In this document: positions 1 to 11,500 of the stretch, piece by piece
Layout of the letters: each line of letters opens with the position of its first letter
Numbering within the stretch: the first letter of the stretch is position 1
Source of the DNA: Camellia lanceoleosa
Taxonomy: Eukaryota; Streptophyta; Magnoliopsida; Ericales; Theaceae
Direction: 5' to 3'
Assembly (NCBI GenBank): GCA_025200525.1
Contig: CM045762.1
Location: 22,851,374 to 22,915,373, forward strand
DNA length: 64,000 bases
The notes under the pieces: model-generated
Databases searched by the model: none
What the model was told of the DNA's origin: nothing
Seen by the model: only the letters and a program-made list of their open reading frames with translations
Position numbers and translations under genes: made by a program

Positions 1-597
1 CTCGGTCAGTACATTGATGGTATGGGCGTGAAAATAGTGCGCCAACTTCCTTGAAGCCATCATCAATGCCAACGCAAGCTTTTCCAATGGCAAGTATCTC
101 GTCTCTGTCGGCAGCAAGGTTTTACTGACGTAGAAGATTGGGAGGTGCTTGATTCCTTCGGCTCGGACAAGCACCGCACTGACTGCGTGCTGTGAGATAG
201 CAAGGTAAAGGTAAAGTTCCTTACCCAGCTTAGCCGTAACCAACAATGGGGGAGAAGAAAGATATTCCTTTAGCTCAGCCAAAGCTCGGTCACATTCTTC
301 ATCCTACGAGAATTTTGATTTTAATGCCTGAAAGAATGGACGGGAGCGATCTGATGATCGGCTTATAAATCGATTAAGCGCGGCGACCATTCCGGCCAGA
401 TGCTGAACGTCCTTTGCCGAGCTGGGCTGCTTCAATTCTTGAACGGCTCTGATCTGAGTTGGGCCTGCTTCGATGCCTCGGTTTGTGACTAGGAATCCCA
501 AAAATTTTCCGGATCCCACGCCAAAGGCACACTTGGACGCGTTCAGGCGCAGCTTGTGCTTCTTGAGAATGGAAAACATCGCGGCTAGGTCGGTCAA
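1..597 (-). pseudogene. RT connection and RNase H start, gypsy
   Basis: Minus-strand translation from 597 to 304 gives the end of the RT domain ([20 protein letters not shown] and a downstream [12 protein letters not shown] segment), the part that follows the catalytic YIDD box in gypsy polymerases. A stop ends this frame at about 304. Below it the same protein continues with a recognisable YLSSPPLLV segment and RNase H start (LPIFYVSKTLLPTETRY, then LALALMMASRKL) until the window edge. This is the same polyprotein as the RT at 613-1395, broken by stops, and is not a separate gene. Confidence 0.85.
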
Positions 598-612
598 ATG
601 GTTTGCTTCATG

Positions 613-1461
613 TCAGCTTTTTACCACCATATCATCGATGTAAGCCTCCATTGTCCGACCAAGCAAAGGAGCGAACATTTTGGTCACCATCCTCTGAAAA
701 GTTGCCCCGGCGTTCTTTAAACCAAAAGGCATGACTCGGTAGCAAAAGAGTCCTCTCGGAGTCGTGAAAGAGGTGATTTCTCGGTCTGGCCCATGCATGG
801 CGATCTGATGGTAGCCGCGGTAGGCATCCAGGAAACTGAGCCTATTATGTCCAGCTGTCAAATCCACAAGCTGGTCAATTCGCGGCAGGGGGAAGCTATC
901 TTTGGGACAAGCTTGGTTGACCGTCTTGTAGTCGACGCAAACTCGCCACTTGCCATTCTTCTTGGGCACCACCACTGTGTTGGAGATCCACCTAGGGTAA
1001 TGCACTTCTTGAATCGCTCGTGCCTCAAGCAAATTTTTGACTTCCTCCGCTACTACCTCGGCGTGATGCAACGCTGATCTCCTTGTTCCCTGGATGACTG
1101 GCTTTGCTCTAGGGAAGACGTTAAGGTGATGGCAGATAAAGTTTGGATCAAGACCGGGCATGTCGTAAGGCGACCATGCAAAGACTTCGATGTTGGCCAT
1201 CAAGAATTCAACCATTTCGGTCCTTTCCTTAGCGGTGAGGCTGGACCCGAGCAGGAAGAACTTATCCGGCCGCTCCACATCGATTCGCACCTCTACCAGG
1301 TCCTCCACAGCTTTGTCCTCTGCCTTGGTGCCCACATCCTCCAACACACCTCGGTTCTCCGGTCCTTCTATCATTTGCACGAAGCCTTTGGCGGCTTCAT
1401 TGCCGTTCCATCGCCACAAACCTTTGTTTGGACATGACCTGATCCCCCCAAATCTCCTCAA
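613..1461 (-). pseudogene. Reverse transcriptase of minus-strand gypsy element
   Basis: This 282-residue minus-strand frame holds the RT core of a Ty3/gypsy element. It starts out of frame (about the first 25 residues overlap the protease frame) and then reads as a Tat-type pre-RT segment ending FAWSPYDMPGLDP. RT boxes follow in order: VVVPKKNGKWRVCVDYKTVN, SFPLPRIDQLVDLTAGH, LSFLDAYRGYHQI, FCYRVMPFGLKNAGATFQRM, and the catalytic box YIDDMVVKS near the end. A stop follows immediately. In the family this enzyme copies the element RNA into cDNA inside virus-like particles. Catalytic aspartates are present, but the frame is separated from gag-protease and RNase H by a frameshift and stops. Confidence 0.93.
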
Positions 1462-1984
1462 TTGCCCCCATAGCCGAGGGGAATCTCATCACCTGGTGGT
1501 AGGTTGATGCTACAGCTTGCATGGCGTGGAGCCATCCTCTTCCAAGGATGAGGTTGTAAGTCGAAGGCACATGTAACACCCAAAACTCCACCTGCTTGAC
1601 GACGGATCCCGCTTTGACTGGCAAGATAATTTTGCCCAAGGGCCACTCTGGCTGTGAGTTGAAACCAACAAGTGGCGAAGTTGCCGGAGCCAAGTCTGTC
1701 TCTCGGAGCTTAAGTTGCTTGAACGCGTCGTAATACATGATCTTGACCGAGCTTCCCTGATCGATCAAGATTCGCTTGACATCAAATTCCTTGACGCGTA
1801 GTGTCACTACTAGGGCATCATTGTGCGGCGTCTGGATACGCTCTAGATCCCTTGAAGTGAAACTTATCACATCTTTCTCTTCAGTCTTTCCCCTCTTGAT
1901 AGCGGGCTGTACCGACAGAACTTCCCTCATATGCTCTGCTTTCTTGATCATACCCCGGAGTTCGCAGACACGCGCCGGTTCCAC
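1397..1984 (-). pseudogene. Aspartic protease domain, gypsy
   Basis: A 195-residue minus-strand frame. The protease signature is ILIDQGSSVKIMYYDAF, followed by a flap-like stretch and the LILGRGWLH segment typical of Tat-clade proteases. The catalytic triad reads D-Q-G instead of the common D-T/S-G. The middle position varies in plant Tat elements, so the change alone does not prove loss of activity. The family enzyme cleaves the Gag-Pol polyprotein. Downstream it overlaps the RT frame by 65 bases in another frame, which points to a frameshift near 1400-1460. Confidence 0.88.
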
Positions 1985-2038
1985 TATGCTGTGGATGACA
2001 TTTATAACTCCTTGTGGCGGTGCATCTCGGTCATCCTG

Positions 2039-2995
2039 TCACCTGGGATCAACCGGAGCATGGTTTGGCTTTACGCCGCCATCGATGTAAAGGTCTAGAT
2101 GCCCGGCCGCGACCAGCTCTTCCAAGTGTTGCCTTAAAGGCAAACAATCCTCAGTCTGGTGGCCTCTCTCCCGGTGGAATGTGCAACGATACCGTGGATT
2201 GTAGCCCTTCTGTCTATCGCCTAGCTTAGCAGGAAACCGGACATACTCCTCGTCTCGGATCTCACTAAGTATGCGATAGATTGGAATCTTGAAGACCGTG
2301 GTGATGCCGGTCCTTGCCTTTAATCTTCTGTCGGCATCCGCTACATCATCACGGTTGTAATCATCCCGATCGTTACGTCGTCCTCTACCCCGGTTCTTAC
2401 GATTCGAACCGCGGTCTGATTCCTCTGCTCTGTCACCTGAGCGGCTGGACTCCTGTCCTACTGCATGCACCTTGCCTGCTGTCTTCTTGTCTGTTGCTAC
2501 CGGAATTGTTTTCGCGGTAGACGCCGAAGCATCATCCTCAATCCGGATGTGCTCATTGATGCACTGTATGAGCTGGCCCATGGACGTCGGCTGATGCATA
2601 GTAAGCGAGTCTCGCAGTCTGTGCCCGACCGGGAGTCCACGCTTGTACTGAGTGATTGCTAGGTTGACCGGGCAATCCAAAATCTCATTGAAGGTTTCCC
2701 AATATCTGGAGTTGTACGCCTTCAATGTGTCACTCGGTTCCATCTTGACACTCAGCAGGTGGTCCACTTCCTTAGGTGTCTTGGTGTTGGTTTTGAAGCG
2801 TGTCACAAAGGCTTCGGCCAGCTGATGCCACCTCTCTATACTTCCCTCCGGCAGCCTTTCGAACCACTTCAGTCCCAGTTCGCCCAAACTTGACGGAAAG
2901 ATTAGGCACATAAGAGCGTCATTCCGCCTATGTCCGGCCATGACCTGTCGGAAATGGCTTACGTGCATGTAAGGATCCGTCTTCCCGTCGTACAA
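2039..2995 (-). pseudogene. Gag capsid and zinc-knuckle region, gypsy
   Basis: The 318-residue frame opens with MYDGKTDPYMHVSHFRQVM, the start of the retrotransposon gag domain, and continues with DALMCLIFPSSLGELGLKWF and an IERWHQLAEAFVTRF segment, both hallmarks of plant gypsy capsid. A basic, Arg/Asp-rich linker follows, then the knuckle CTFHRERGHQTEDC. Gag forms the particle and packages RNA. The frame lies directly upstream of the protease and downstream of a separate gag N-terminal frame (3194-3748), from which it is split by a frameshift. Confidence 0.9.
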
Positions 2996-3193
2996 TGTGA
3001 ACTTTGGCTAGTGGAAGCCCGATGGAAGAGGTGTTGTCTCTATTTCCAAGGAAAAAGGGGTGGCGCTCAACCTTGCCAAGTCGGAGTCCACCAGGGGCGG
3101 TGCTGCTTGGCGGGGTGGAGGCATTCCGACCTCCTCGCTGGCGTGAACCCCATAGGATAACCGCTGGAACGTCGGTATCCTTTGAGCCTCCCG

Positions 3194-3748
3194 TCAGCGA
3201 GCCTGCTCTTTTAAAACTGCCCGCAAGTCTTCTGTGCAAGCGGAATAGGAGTACCTCGACGTCGTCGCCGAACGTGAGGGTTGGTAAGTGCTATCTTGTG
3301 CGCTGGACTTTTCTGCGCGCACATTGGAATCACCAACCTTGTAGCTTCTGGTAACGGAGATGGATGGAGTGTGTCGCTGACTCTGGCTACCTGAACGGCG
3401 GGGTTGGGTGCGCTCACTGTGGTCTCCCACTCCAGCTACGCCTTTCCCCTTGACATGCCGCTTCAGCTCCTCCATTTCTGCCGCCATACGCCGGATGACG
3501 GCGTCCTGGTCCTTCAGCTTGTTTTCCAGGCGCCTGGCGTGCGAGTCTCTCCGTCGCCGATGTCCATCTGGACTCCGTGAATGGCCATGACTCCTGCCGC
3601 GCTTATCACGCGCGTCACCCGACTGTCTGCCTGGAAATGTCTCCAGGTTTGACATCGGAATGATGTCGGGATGTCGCTCTCTCCGCCTGCCGGACTCCGG
3701 AGTGACTCCGTCGATGGCGGACAATGGAAACTCTTTGTTGTTCGCCAT
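3194..3748 (-). pseudogene. Gag N-terminal region, gypsy
   Basis: A 184-residue minus-strand frame starting MANNKEFPLSAIDGVTPESG, the first ATG downstream of the LTR and primer site (about 65 bases after the LTR end). It is highly charged and serine/arginine-rich with a short coiled-coil-like stretch (RRLENKLKDQDAVIRRMAAE). Such low-complexity N-termini are usual for Tat gag. It should run into the capsid frame at 2995 but a frameshift intervenes. Assignment rests on position and composition more than on a conserved domain. Confidence 0.75.
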
Positions 3749-3794
3749 AGTCGGCGATCAGACGAGCGAGGAAGACAAGGTTTTGTCTGCAAGA

Positions 3795-3815
3795 CTTCCC
3801 ACAGACGGTGCCAAT
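3795..3815 (-). other. Primer-binding site of minus-strand gypsy element
   Basis: On the minus strand the LTR ends in ...CCGTACA and is followed by ATTGGCACCGTCTGTGGGA, the tRNA-complementary sequence used to start minus-strand cDNA in many Tat-clade elements (usual form ATTGGCGCCGTCTGTGGGA). One base differs from the copy of this motif at 36606. Confidence 0.85.
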
Positions 3816-4668
3816 TGTACGGGGAGCAAATATTTAGGCAAGCCCGTACTCCTTTCTTCCAAGCTCCGTTTCTGTCCGATCACCTGAAAGCACAATGGCG
3901 GTGAGCTACCTGGCGGTGTGTGGCCGGAAAACCCGTCCGACGGTCAAATTAGCACACACCTTAGGATAGAGAGGAGGAGGGAGTGTTAGAGTATAAGAAT
4001 ATCTTACAAAGTGTTCCTCTAGCGCGTATGGGGGGCGCAGACATGCATATATACCCTCTGAGCCCCATATCCACTCCCATCGTCTCGACACGTGGCTCTG
4101 TTATCCCATCATCTGTGAAACCTTCTTGAACATCACCTAATCTCAAGCCGGCCTTCTCTGCTGGGCTCGGACCAATTGCCCTACCGAAGGCGTGCTACAT
4201 ACCCAAGCTCTTCTTCGGCTAAGCTCAAGAGAACCGGGCTAGGCAGCACCTCGGCATAGCCGAGCTCAAGACATCCCGTGAGCACCTGCGGTCGGCCTCC
4301 TTGCCGAGCAAATAGGTGTCTCGGCCAACTTCGCCTTTCCGGGCGCCGGTCGTCCAACTTGACTGTGGTTGGCCTTCTTGCTGAGCAGGCGAGCACCTCG
4401 GTCGATGACGCCTTTCTGGGCGCCGTTCAGCCGACCTGACTGGCTTCGCCTATGCCATACACGTAGCTCGGTCTAACCGAGGCGCTTTATGAAAGCAACT
4501 TATACCCGGATGTAGCGCGCGATACTCTGACACACCTGCCCCCAGTCCTAGTAGCCCAATTCCAGGTGGACCGTGGATCATTTCGGCCCAATGATCCACT
4601 TGGCTACCAATCTTCTCGGCCGCTACCTCGGCCCAATTCTGGATCATAAATCTCCCTCTCACCAATCA
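3816..4668 (-). repeat. 5' LTR of minus-strand gypsy element
   Basis: The inner edge is fixed by the primer site: plus strand TGTACGGGG, i.e. minus strand ends CCCCGTACA. The outer edge is taken where GC-rich, CCGAG/CTCGG-rich sequence changes to AT-rich host-like DNA, with minus-strand start TGATTGGTGAGAGG. A shorter alternative ends at about 4534 (minus start TGTCAGAGTATCG). The partner LTR is outside the window, so length (853 or about 719 bases) is unproven. A TATA-like ATATATAC lies at 4047-4054. Confidence 0.65.
4047..4054 (-). promoter_or_regulatory. TATA-like box in gypsy LTR
   Basis: Minus strand GGGTATATATGCATG sits about 230 bases before the LTR 3' edge, a sensible place for the LTR core promoter. 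Seen by eye only. Confidence 0.45.
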
Positions 4669-4869
4669 TGGTTAAAAGTGATTGCATCACAGAATCTACT
4701 ATGGCCTGGCTTGACCTCATTATGTTACTAGCCCTGGTTGAATGTATTTTGTTACTTTTTTTCTAATTATATATATATATATATATAGCAATTGACATTA
4801 TACATATGTTTGTGCTCTGATGGTTGTATTACCTAAATGAATTAACCATTACTTTAATTGAGGATTCAA

Positions 4870-5013
4870 CAGTTCAACAAGTTGGCTTCAGTGGCAAGAA
4901 AAAAGAGATAGTTGGAGTGATCTTGGCATTATTATTTGGACTTCTTCTGCTGGGTATGAGCAAAACCTTGTATCTCCGAAAAAAGATGAAGAATTTACAG
5001 CTGAACAGAGAAG
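4870..5013 (+). pseudogene. Gene 1 exon: transmembrane segment
   Basis: Translation gives GKKKEIVGVILALLFGLLLL followed by a basic stretch (LRKKMKNLQLNREG), a single-pass membrane helix flanked by positive charge as in SRLKs. The donor AAG/gtatgc at 5013-5014 joins in phase 1 to the exon at 5196. The acceptor is taken as the CAACAG near 4880 or slightly upstream and is uncertain. The open frame starts upstream at 4824, but those residues do not look like SRLK sequence. Confidence 0.8.
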
Positions 5014-5195
5014 GTATGCGAGATGAGTTATTATGTGGTAAACTTAATTTAGAAGGAAAAAAGAAAAGATATGCACACTCATATATATATATATATATTC
5101 TATAATTATGTGTTGATGTGTTCTTCCTGGTAATGGTATATTACTTTGTTAGATCTACTCATCTCATTTACATCCACTTCGTCCCTCCCTTACAG

Positions 5196-5353
5196 GAAAT
5201 CTGATGCACAACTCTGAACGAGGTTACAATGACAAAAGCTAGAAGGAAGATCTAGAGTTACCATTGTTTGACTTAGCTGTAATAGCTAATTCCACAAATA
5301 ACTTTTCAATTGACAACAAGCTTGGAGAGGGTGGAGTTGGACCTGTTTACAAG
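5196..5353 (+). pseudogene. Gene 1 exon: kinase start with in-frame stop
   Basis: After acceptor TTACAG the exon reads GNLMHNSERGYNDKS, a TAG stop, then [20 protein letters not shown] and the loop [11 protein letters not shown], ending at donor AAG/gtaaca. The family consensus at the ATP loop is [10 protein letters not shown], so the conserved Phe is Val here. The stop at about 5247-5249 would truncate the receptor before the kinase. Confidence 0.92.
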
Positions 5354-6686
5354 GTAACAATGTAAAGACGCACTTGTGCAATCTGTAACAACTTGATACT
5401 GAATATAGTTATTTGAAATCCTTCTATTTTATTCTACTCAAACAAGGATCTTAATAAAATTAGTAAAAAAATTTCTATCTGGTTTGGACCAGGTATTAAT
5501 TCAAGGTTTCCAAAGTAGCTTGCTTTCTAGTGAGTTCTTTCTTTCTTTTTAGTTCTTCCAAGTTATCTTTTATTCAATCCTACACTTTATAATTATTTAT
5601 AAATTTTAGTTCTTTCTTTATAAATTTTTTTAGTTCTTTCTTTATAAATTTTAACCTTAATTATTTTTCATTTCAAATTCACTCATAAATGAAGCCTAAA
5701 TAAAACCTAAAATTGTTGTACACCTTCAGAATCTATTCTACCTTATCAGGCTAATGATTCTAAATGGCTTATATGTCCACAAATAAGGGAAATAGTAATC
5801 CCTCTTCTGAATATTGTAGCATAAGATAAGAAGGGTAAATAATTAATTGCTGCTCTCAATAAAATAAGATAATTAAATACCGGTATAGGTTCTTGTAACA
5901 AAAAAAAAGAAACTGAGTAGGTATTGTTCTTAACAAACTAACATCATCATTATTCAAAAGAAGGAAATTGGTTCACCAACAAGCTTATTTAGATTGCTAC
6001 TCTTTCATTTTTTCGTTTTTTTGAATGACTATTCAGTTATAGGTTGGTACTTCGTTTCTTGTTTCTATTTTTTTTTTTTTTTTTGAGTAATGGCATAAAA
6101 GCACAATAATTATATTGAAAATCTATACAAATGATGTGGTTGATTTGAAAATTCAAATCAAAATACCTATAGATGAGCATTTATTTCAAAAATTTCATTA
6201 TCTAGTTAAGTATTCTATACGAAAAATATGGAAAAATGATTGTTTATTCTAATTTATATATTTATATGTGAAAAATTATTCTAATTTAAAATCTTGTAGA
6301 TAAGTTCTAGCTTTGTAATTCCCCCCCACCTGTTCACACTCACTCAAGCAAGGTAATACATTATCTGCCCTTTCCTTATAACACAACCTAGGTGCTATTT
6401 GGCATCACATAGTATATTTTTCCTTCAAGTTTCAAAGTTTACAATTGGTTTTATGCATCTTTTCTCACATATGAAACTTTATAGATCAATGTAATTATGT
6501 CTTTGAAGTATGTGTTTGGTAATGTTGTTACATAAATCACTAGTCATGATTGTTCCTGTTGGACCAATGTTAGCCAGCGAGACACACAAAAAAGTAAAAG
6601 ATATAAATAATAAGAATAGGAAAAAAAGTGGGTCCTTTTAAGTTCTAAGGGAAGAACATTCTATAAATTATATTGGTAATTCCCAG
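5354..6686 (+). other. Gene 1 intron, no gene seen
   Basis: A 1.3-kb AT-rich stretch between two clear SRLK exons with canonical gt and ag ends. It holds poly-T and poly-A runs (about 6068-6085, 5898-5910), a poly-C run (6320-6327) and a short direct repeat of TAGTTCTTTCTTTATAAATTTT around 5606-5652. No coding signal or transposon end was recognised. Confidence 0.7.
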
Positions 6687-6897
6687 GGTATACTAGAAGG
6701 AGGACAAGAAATAGCTGTGAAGCGGCTCTCAAAGAATTCTAGCCAAGGACTTGATGAGTTTAAGAATGAAGTCATCTATATTGCTAAACTCCAGCACCGA
6801 AATCTTGTGAAGCTTCTAGGATGCTGCATTCAAGGAGAAGAAAAGATGTTGATCTATGAGTACATGCCCAACAAAAGTCTAGACTTCTTTATTTTTG
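6687..6897 (+). pseudogene. Gene 1 exon: kinase subdomains II-V
   Basis: A 211-base exon, the usual length in this family, reads [20 protein letters not shown], then [20 protein letters not shown] and [17 protein letters not shown]. The ATP-anchoring Lys of EIAVKRL and the alpha-C Glu (in [11 protein letters not shown]) are present. Splice sites cccag/GG and G/gtatgg are canonical. This exon is intact. Confidence 0.95.
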
Positions 6898-7141
6898 GTA
6901 TGGCTTTCTTGAAACTATAATACTTCAATTTTCAGTATAGCACATCTCTTCCACCCTTGGACCAACCAACAATCTTTCTGTCTTTCTTTTTTTTTCTTTT
7001 TTATGGGAATAAAATTATATGTGGTTGTTATTACATGTGCATTTGCATGAACTTTGTCTTCTAGAAAAATTGGAATTTTTAAAAAAATTCATACATCTAA
7101 TTAGCAAGAGCAAGGACTAAATTAGACCCAAAAAATTCCAG

Positions 7142-7274
7142 ATCGAACCCGAAGCCCATTACTAGAGTGGTCGAAGGGCTTCCACATTATTAATGGGATT
7201 GCTCAGGGACTTCTATATCTTCATCAAGATTCCAGAAGGAGAATTATTCATAGAGATCTCAAAGCTAGTAATAT
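7142..7274 (+). pseudogene. Gene 1 exon: catalytic loop, cut by solo LTR
   Basis: After ttccag the exon reads [20 protein letters not shown], then [20 protein letters not shown] and KASNI. The catalytic HRD and following K and N are intact. The frame ends at AATAT, which is the left target duplication of the inserted LTR. The same exon resumes at 30077 with LLDIDMNPK after the second AATAT. Confidence 0.95.
7270..7274 (+). repeat. Target site duplication AATAT, left copy
   Basis: AATAT directly precedes TGTCACGACCC; the same five bases follow ...GGGTTATCACA at 30077-30081. A 5-base duplication fits LTR-element integration. Confidence 0.93.
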
Positions 7275-7894
7275 TGTCACGACCCGAACCCGCCCCTATG
7301 GGTTAAGGCCATAACCGGCCAGTAATCACGAGATTACCTACGGGCTCAAACCAAATAAGACAAAAACTCATCAGAGTGAAGGGGCCAAACGGAAGCAAAT
7401 TTAAAACTTTGACCATAGAGCCGTGTTTATATGCACATCATAACATTCCACATTTACATATGTTAATAACTCACAACAGAAAGTATAGTAGCATAAGGTT
7501 CTGTACAGACAGGATCATTCAAATCTAGGTCAGCCAAACAAAACTATACACAGACGTATACCGAAGTCCTCGCCAACATGACAAAATACACAGAAAGGCA
7601 AAAGGGCGAAGACGTGTCTCGTGCGTGAGACACAAGGGCTGACTCTTCAAAACTTTGGTTGTTCCATCTGAGACTTCAATTTGGAGTGCGGACCTCTCTT
7701 GGCTCACCTACAAACACATGAATGAGCGTGAGCGAAAGCCCAGTGAATAATATCAAATAAAGAATGTACATTGGAACAATATACACCAAACGGCCTTGGG
7801 CCTAGTTTATATTCCTACTAATACATACGTACATAGACATATGTAAGTTAAGTAACTGCGGTTCCAAACACATCATACAGCCTCGGGCCCAATT

Positions 7895-8335
7895 CATTAG
7901 GATCATTCAGGTCAAACTGGCCTTTGGCCCATTCCTTTCCTTCATATCAAACTGGCCTCTGGCCCATTCAAATGACAAACTATTATTCGCGTCAAACTAT
8001 CATTCGTGTCAAATTGTTATTCATGTCAAACTGGCCATTGGCCCATTCATTTATGTCAAAACGGCCTCTGGCCCATTCATTCATGTCAAAACGGCCTCTG
8101 GCCCATCCATTCATTATTGTCAGAACAGCCTCTGGCCCATTCGTTCATTCTTGTCAAAACGGCCTCTGGCCCATTCATTCATGTCAAAACGGCCTCTAGC
8201 CCATCCTTTCATTCTTGTCAAAACGGCCTCTGGCCCATTCATTCATGTCAAAACGGCCTCTGGCCCATTCATTCATCTCAAACGGCCTTCGACCTATTCA
8301 TTCATGTCAAAACGGCCTTCGGCCCATTCATTCAG
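7895..8335. repeat. About 30-bp tandem array inside the solo LTR
   Basis: About 12 imperfect units of 29-33 bases built around GGCCTCTGGCCCATTCATTC plus TGTCAAAAC. Units at the left are more divergent and spaced; the middle (8060-8280) is most regular. The open frames here arise from the repeat and are not genes. Confidence 0.92.
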
Positions 8336-8543
8336 TATAACAAACATTGTCTATAATTCAAACTGGCAACTCATAAGGCTTATAAGAAAATAAGCAATTG
8401 GGCAAATGACAAGTTTCAAATATCGATATTACTCATAGTGATCGGCTGAATGATTTGCCTTGGAGCTTGACCCTACACATCATATAACACATATGGGTCA
8501 CAAACGATTCAATTCGTTCTTTAATTCACATGTTCCTCTTTAG

Positions 8544-8548
8544 GCTTC
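8544..8548 (+). repeat. Target site duplication GCTTC, left copy
   Basis: GCTTC precedes TGCAGACACCCC at 8549 and follows GTGTTACA at 28715-28719. It proves that the 20-kb element inserted into the solo LTR, not the reverse. Confidence 0.92.
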
Positions 8549-11500
8549 TGCAGACACCCCATTTTTGACCGTCCTCGAGACTTGGACGTCACCGCTTGAA
8601 CACCCGGTGATTATCCATGTTTGTGTTCGTTTTGAGTTCCCGGAGGTCCCGACTGCGCGTCGTGCCTCAGGACCTCTCAACCGGTTTGTTCTGTGCTTGG
8701 TTTTGTACCAAGACTTGTGTGTTTTTGCATCTGATGGTAGGAGGAGGCTTGTTAGCCATCCCTGAAGCTCACCGGCTGCCCCACACCTACACCGACCCCC
8801 CCTAGTGTCCACCGGCACTTACTTCTCAAAACCTTTGACCAGTCGGCACTTTATTATGCCGACCGGCACTATTTTGTGCTGATGACTGTTTTGGCTGGTC
8901 GGTGTGACCCCTTGGCACCCCCAGGGATGGTGCATGCCAGCTGTGACAGCTGGAGTGCACCATCACCACTCCCCATGCCCGGGTTTGCACCCTTTGCACC
9001 CTTGAACCCCATAAACCTTCTAGAAGGTTGAACCCTTGGCGAAGCTTCTTGGAGAAGCTTGGCCAGCTGTCTTAGCTTCCCTTGGAAGCCAAGACCCTCT
9101 TGCACTTCTTGAACCCCCCTCTCTTTGCTTAACCATTAAGCTAAGAGCTTTATTTTGCCTATATAAGCTCATCTCTTCCCCTTTAGTTAGGGGTTAGCCA
9201 TTTTAGGTAAAAAACCAGAGCTTATATCTATATATCTATTTGATACACTTTCTCTCTATATATTTTCCCTCTCTCTTCTCTTTTGTGTGTGTTTTAGGCC
9301 TAAAAAGTGTGTTTTTACCTTACTTTTGCACTTGTACACATACTATTACACCTAGCTCCGAGATTGAGGGAATTGGAAGATTGATTGTTGTGATTTTGGA
9401 CTGGTTTTGATCACTAGAGGAGGGCTGCTCCACCTGTTCTTCAAAGGATCTTCAAGGGTGAGCTTGTTACTTTAGTTTCCCCATTCTTGCACTAGCTTTC
9501 TACCCCTCTTGCTTTGTGTTTTTGGATTTGTGCTTAACATAAAAAAGGCTTATATTTTCATGCTCTTGAACATTCATTAAGATTGATTTGTGGTTTGGGT
9601 AGAGTCTCACCCTCTTGGGCCTTGTTTTGGCCATTTTGGTGTCTTCTCTCGAAGCTTTGCTTACTTGGTGTTCTTGGTCTTCTCACCACTGAAAACCAGT
9701 GGGTTTTCAGTGGTGAGGAAGGTACTTCCAAGTCTCAAATAGGAGAGGGACACCCCTCTCCCCCTTGTCCTTTGCTTGCCTTTGTATTTGGCCTAAAGAG
9801 TAGCATATATGCATACTTGCATTTAGCTTCATTTCAGAATTTTTTTGAGTGTTTTGGAGCATGTTTAACCTCTGTTTTTGGTCGGATTTGTAGCCCTTAG
9901 TATGTATCTTATACTTGCTTTGAAATGCTCTATTATGCTAGGAAGAATGCCTTGCATTTAGGTCATGTTCTTTGCATGTATTAGCCCCACTTCATGAAGA
10001 TACTAGTATTATTTTGCCACATTTAAGGGCTGTGGGCCACTGCTTTTGTCATATTTAGCATGCTTGACATGGTTGTTTTGCATGATGGCTTGTAAGCCTT
10101 GGGTAGGTGATCTATGTGCATACATTGGATAGCCTATTTAGATGATTTGGAGTCATTTAACATGCTATTTTAGTCCCTATACCGTGCTCATATGTCTCCA
10201 TTTATCACCTCTTTCATGTCTTGAAGTGTTGGTCTCTTATGCTTCAAAGAGGGCATTGTGCATGCTTGTATGTTTAATGCATTTTTGGGGCTGCCATATC
10301 AAGGTTTTTGGGTTTATTTTTGCATAATGGAACTCTGTTTTTGCTTAAATAATTCATGCCATGATTGGTCTTGGTAGTGGTGGAAGGGTGCTCCTCTTTT
10401 GTGCCTTAATCTTAGGCCATTTGACTTGCATGCTTGCACAAGTATTGGTCACCACTTTGGGCATGTTTCGCCACTGTTTTGGGTTGTTTTGAGGGCTGCC
10501 CCATTGTGGTTAATTCCACTTTTGCATGCTTGCATCATGTTTGTTGCATGCTTGAGTAATGAGGTCTTGTCACATGCTAACTCTATTGCATAAATGGCCC
10601 ATGTTTGTATTACACTTTGCACCTTGCATGCTTAGTATTGCACACTTGCCATAGTATGTTGCATTGCATTTGGTATGCCTTGCATTTCACCTCATATTGC
10701 ATCATTTAAGCCATGTTGCATACATGCATTCCATGTCTTGGTTTGGGGTGTCAAACCAAGTGTAAGGGTTGAGAGGGGTTCACACTACAAGTGGTGCAAC
10801 TTGTCTCAACTGTTGGTCACTAAGGCCCTTGATTTTACCATGATAGGAACTTAGTTCTCATTTGTGTGTTGCATGTATATTGACATTAAAGTTGCAATCT
10901 TGGCTCCTTAGGCCATCATGCATCAAGATGCATAAGTGATGGCCCAAGAACCAAGGGTCATGCTTCCTTGAGTCCCATACATGATAGGGAGCATTGACCA
11001 TGCTTACATTTGCTCTAAAATCCATACCATGCACTGTCTGCCTGCTGTTGCTGTCAAACTGTCCTCTGCAGGAATTTTGTGCCGACCGACAGTATAGAGT
11101 GCCGACCGGCACTTTATGGGTAGCCGATAGCTTTATCTCTAGCCGATGGATATTTTACACGGCCGATGGACATTTCACCCAGCCGATGATGATCTTCAGT
11201 GTTCAGGGAGCATGCTCTGGGACTTTGGTAGTTTTCAGAAAGGCAGGATAGCAAGAACAGAGGCAACAGTGCTATGGTGCGGGTTTTCCGGGCGAGTCGG
11301 AATCGAGCATGCATCATTCGCGCATCCCAAGGCGGGGCTGCGGCTTTTCCTATTCTGCATTTAATTTATTAAGTAATTAGAATTTTGTAATAATTAAATT
11401 CATTTATTATTCGGACTGTATATTATTTTGGTCCCTCCATGTGAGGGCGTAATTGTAATAAGTGTGGGTGAGTGCGTGTATGTCTTCCAACCCCCACTTC

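Larger units (their letters stand above)
1..4668 (-). mobile_element. Ty3/gypsy Tat-like LTR retrotransposon, 5' half
   Basis: Read on the minus strand the order is LTR (4668 to 3816), primer-binding site, gag N-terminus, gag capsid with zinc knuckle, protease, reverse transcriptase, start of RNase H. The copy is cut by the window start, so integrase and the 3' LTR are not visible. The coding region carries frameshifts between gag halves (about 3000-3190), between protease and RT (1397-1461) and a stop between RT and the connection domain (about 600-612), so this copy is inactive. The primer site type and the C-x2-H-x4-H-x4-C zinc knuckle fit the Tat clade of Ty3/gypsy. The LTR outer edge is uncertain because no second LTR is available for comparison. 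Confidence 0.9.

Noticed and set aside
4824..4869. ATG at 4824 as the start of a short membrane protein
   Set aside because: The downstream frame is an internal SRLK exon with a canonical donor; the first residues are read-through from the intron.
7924..8393. Frames with repeated GLWPIHSCQN-type peptide
   Set aside because: They follow the 30-bp array inside an LTR and have no coding signature.
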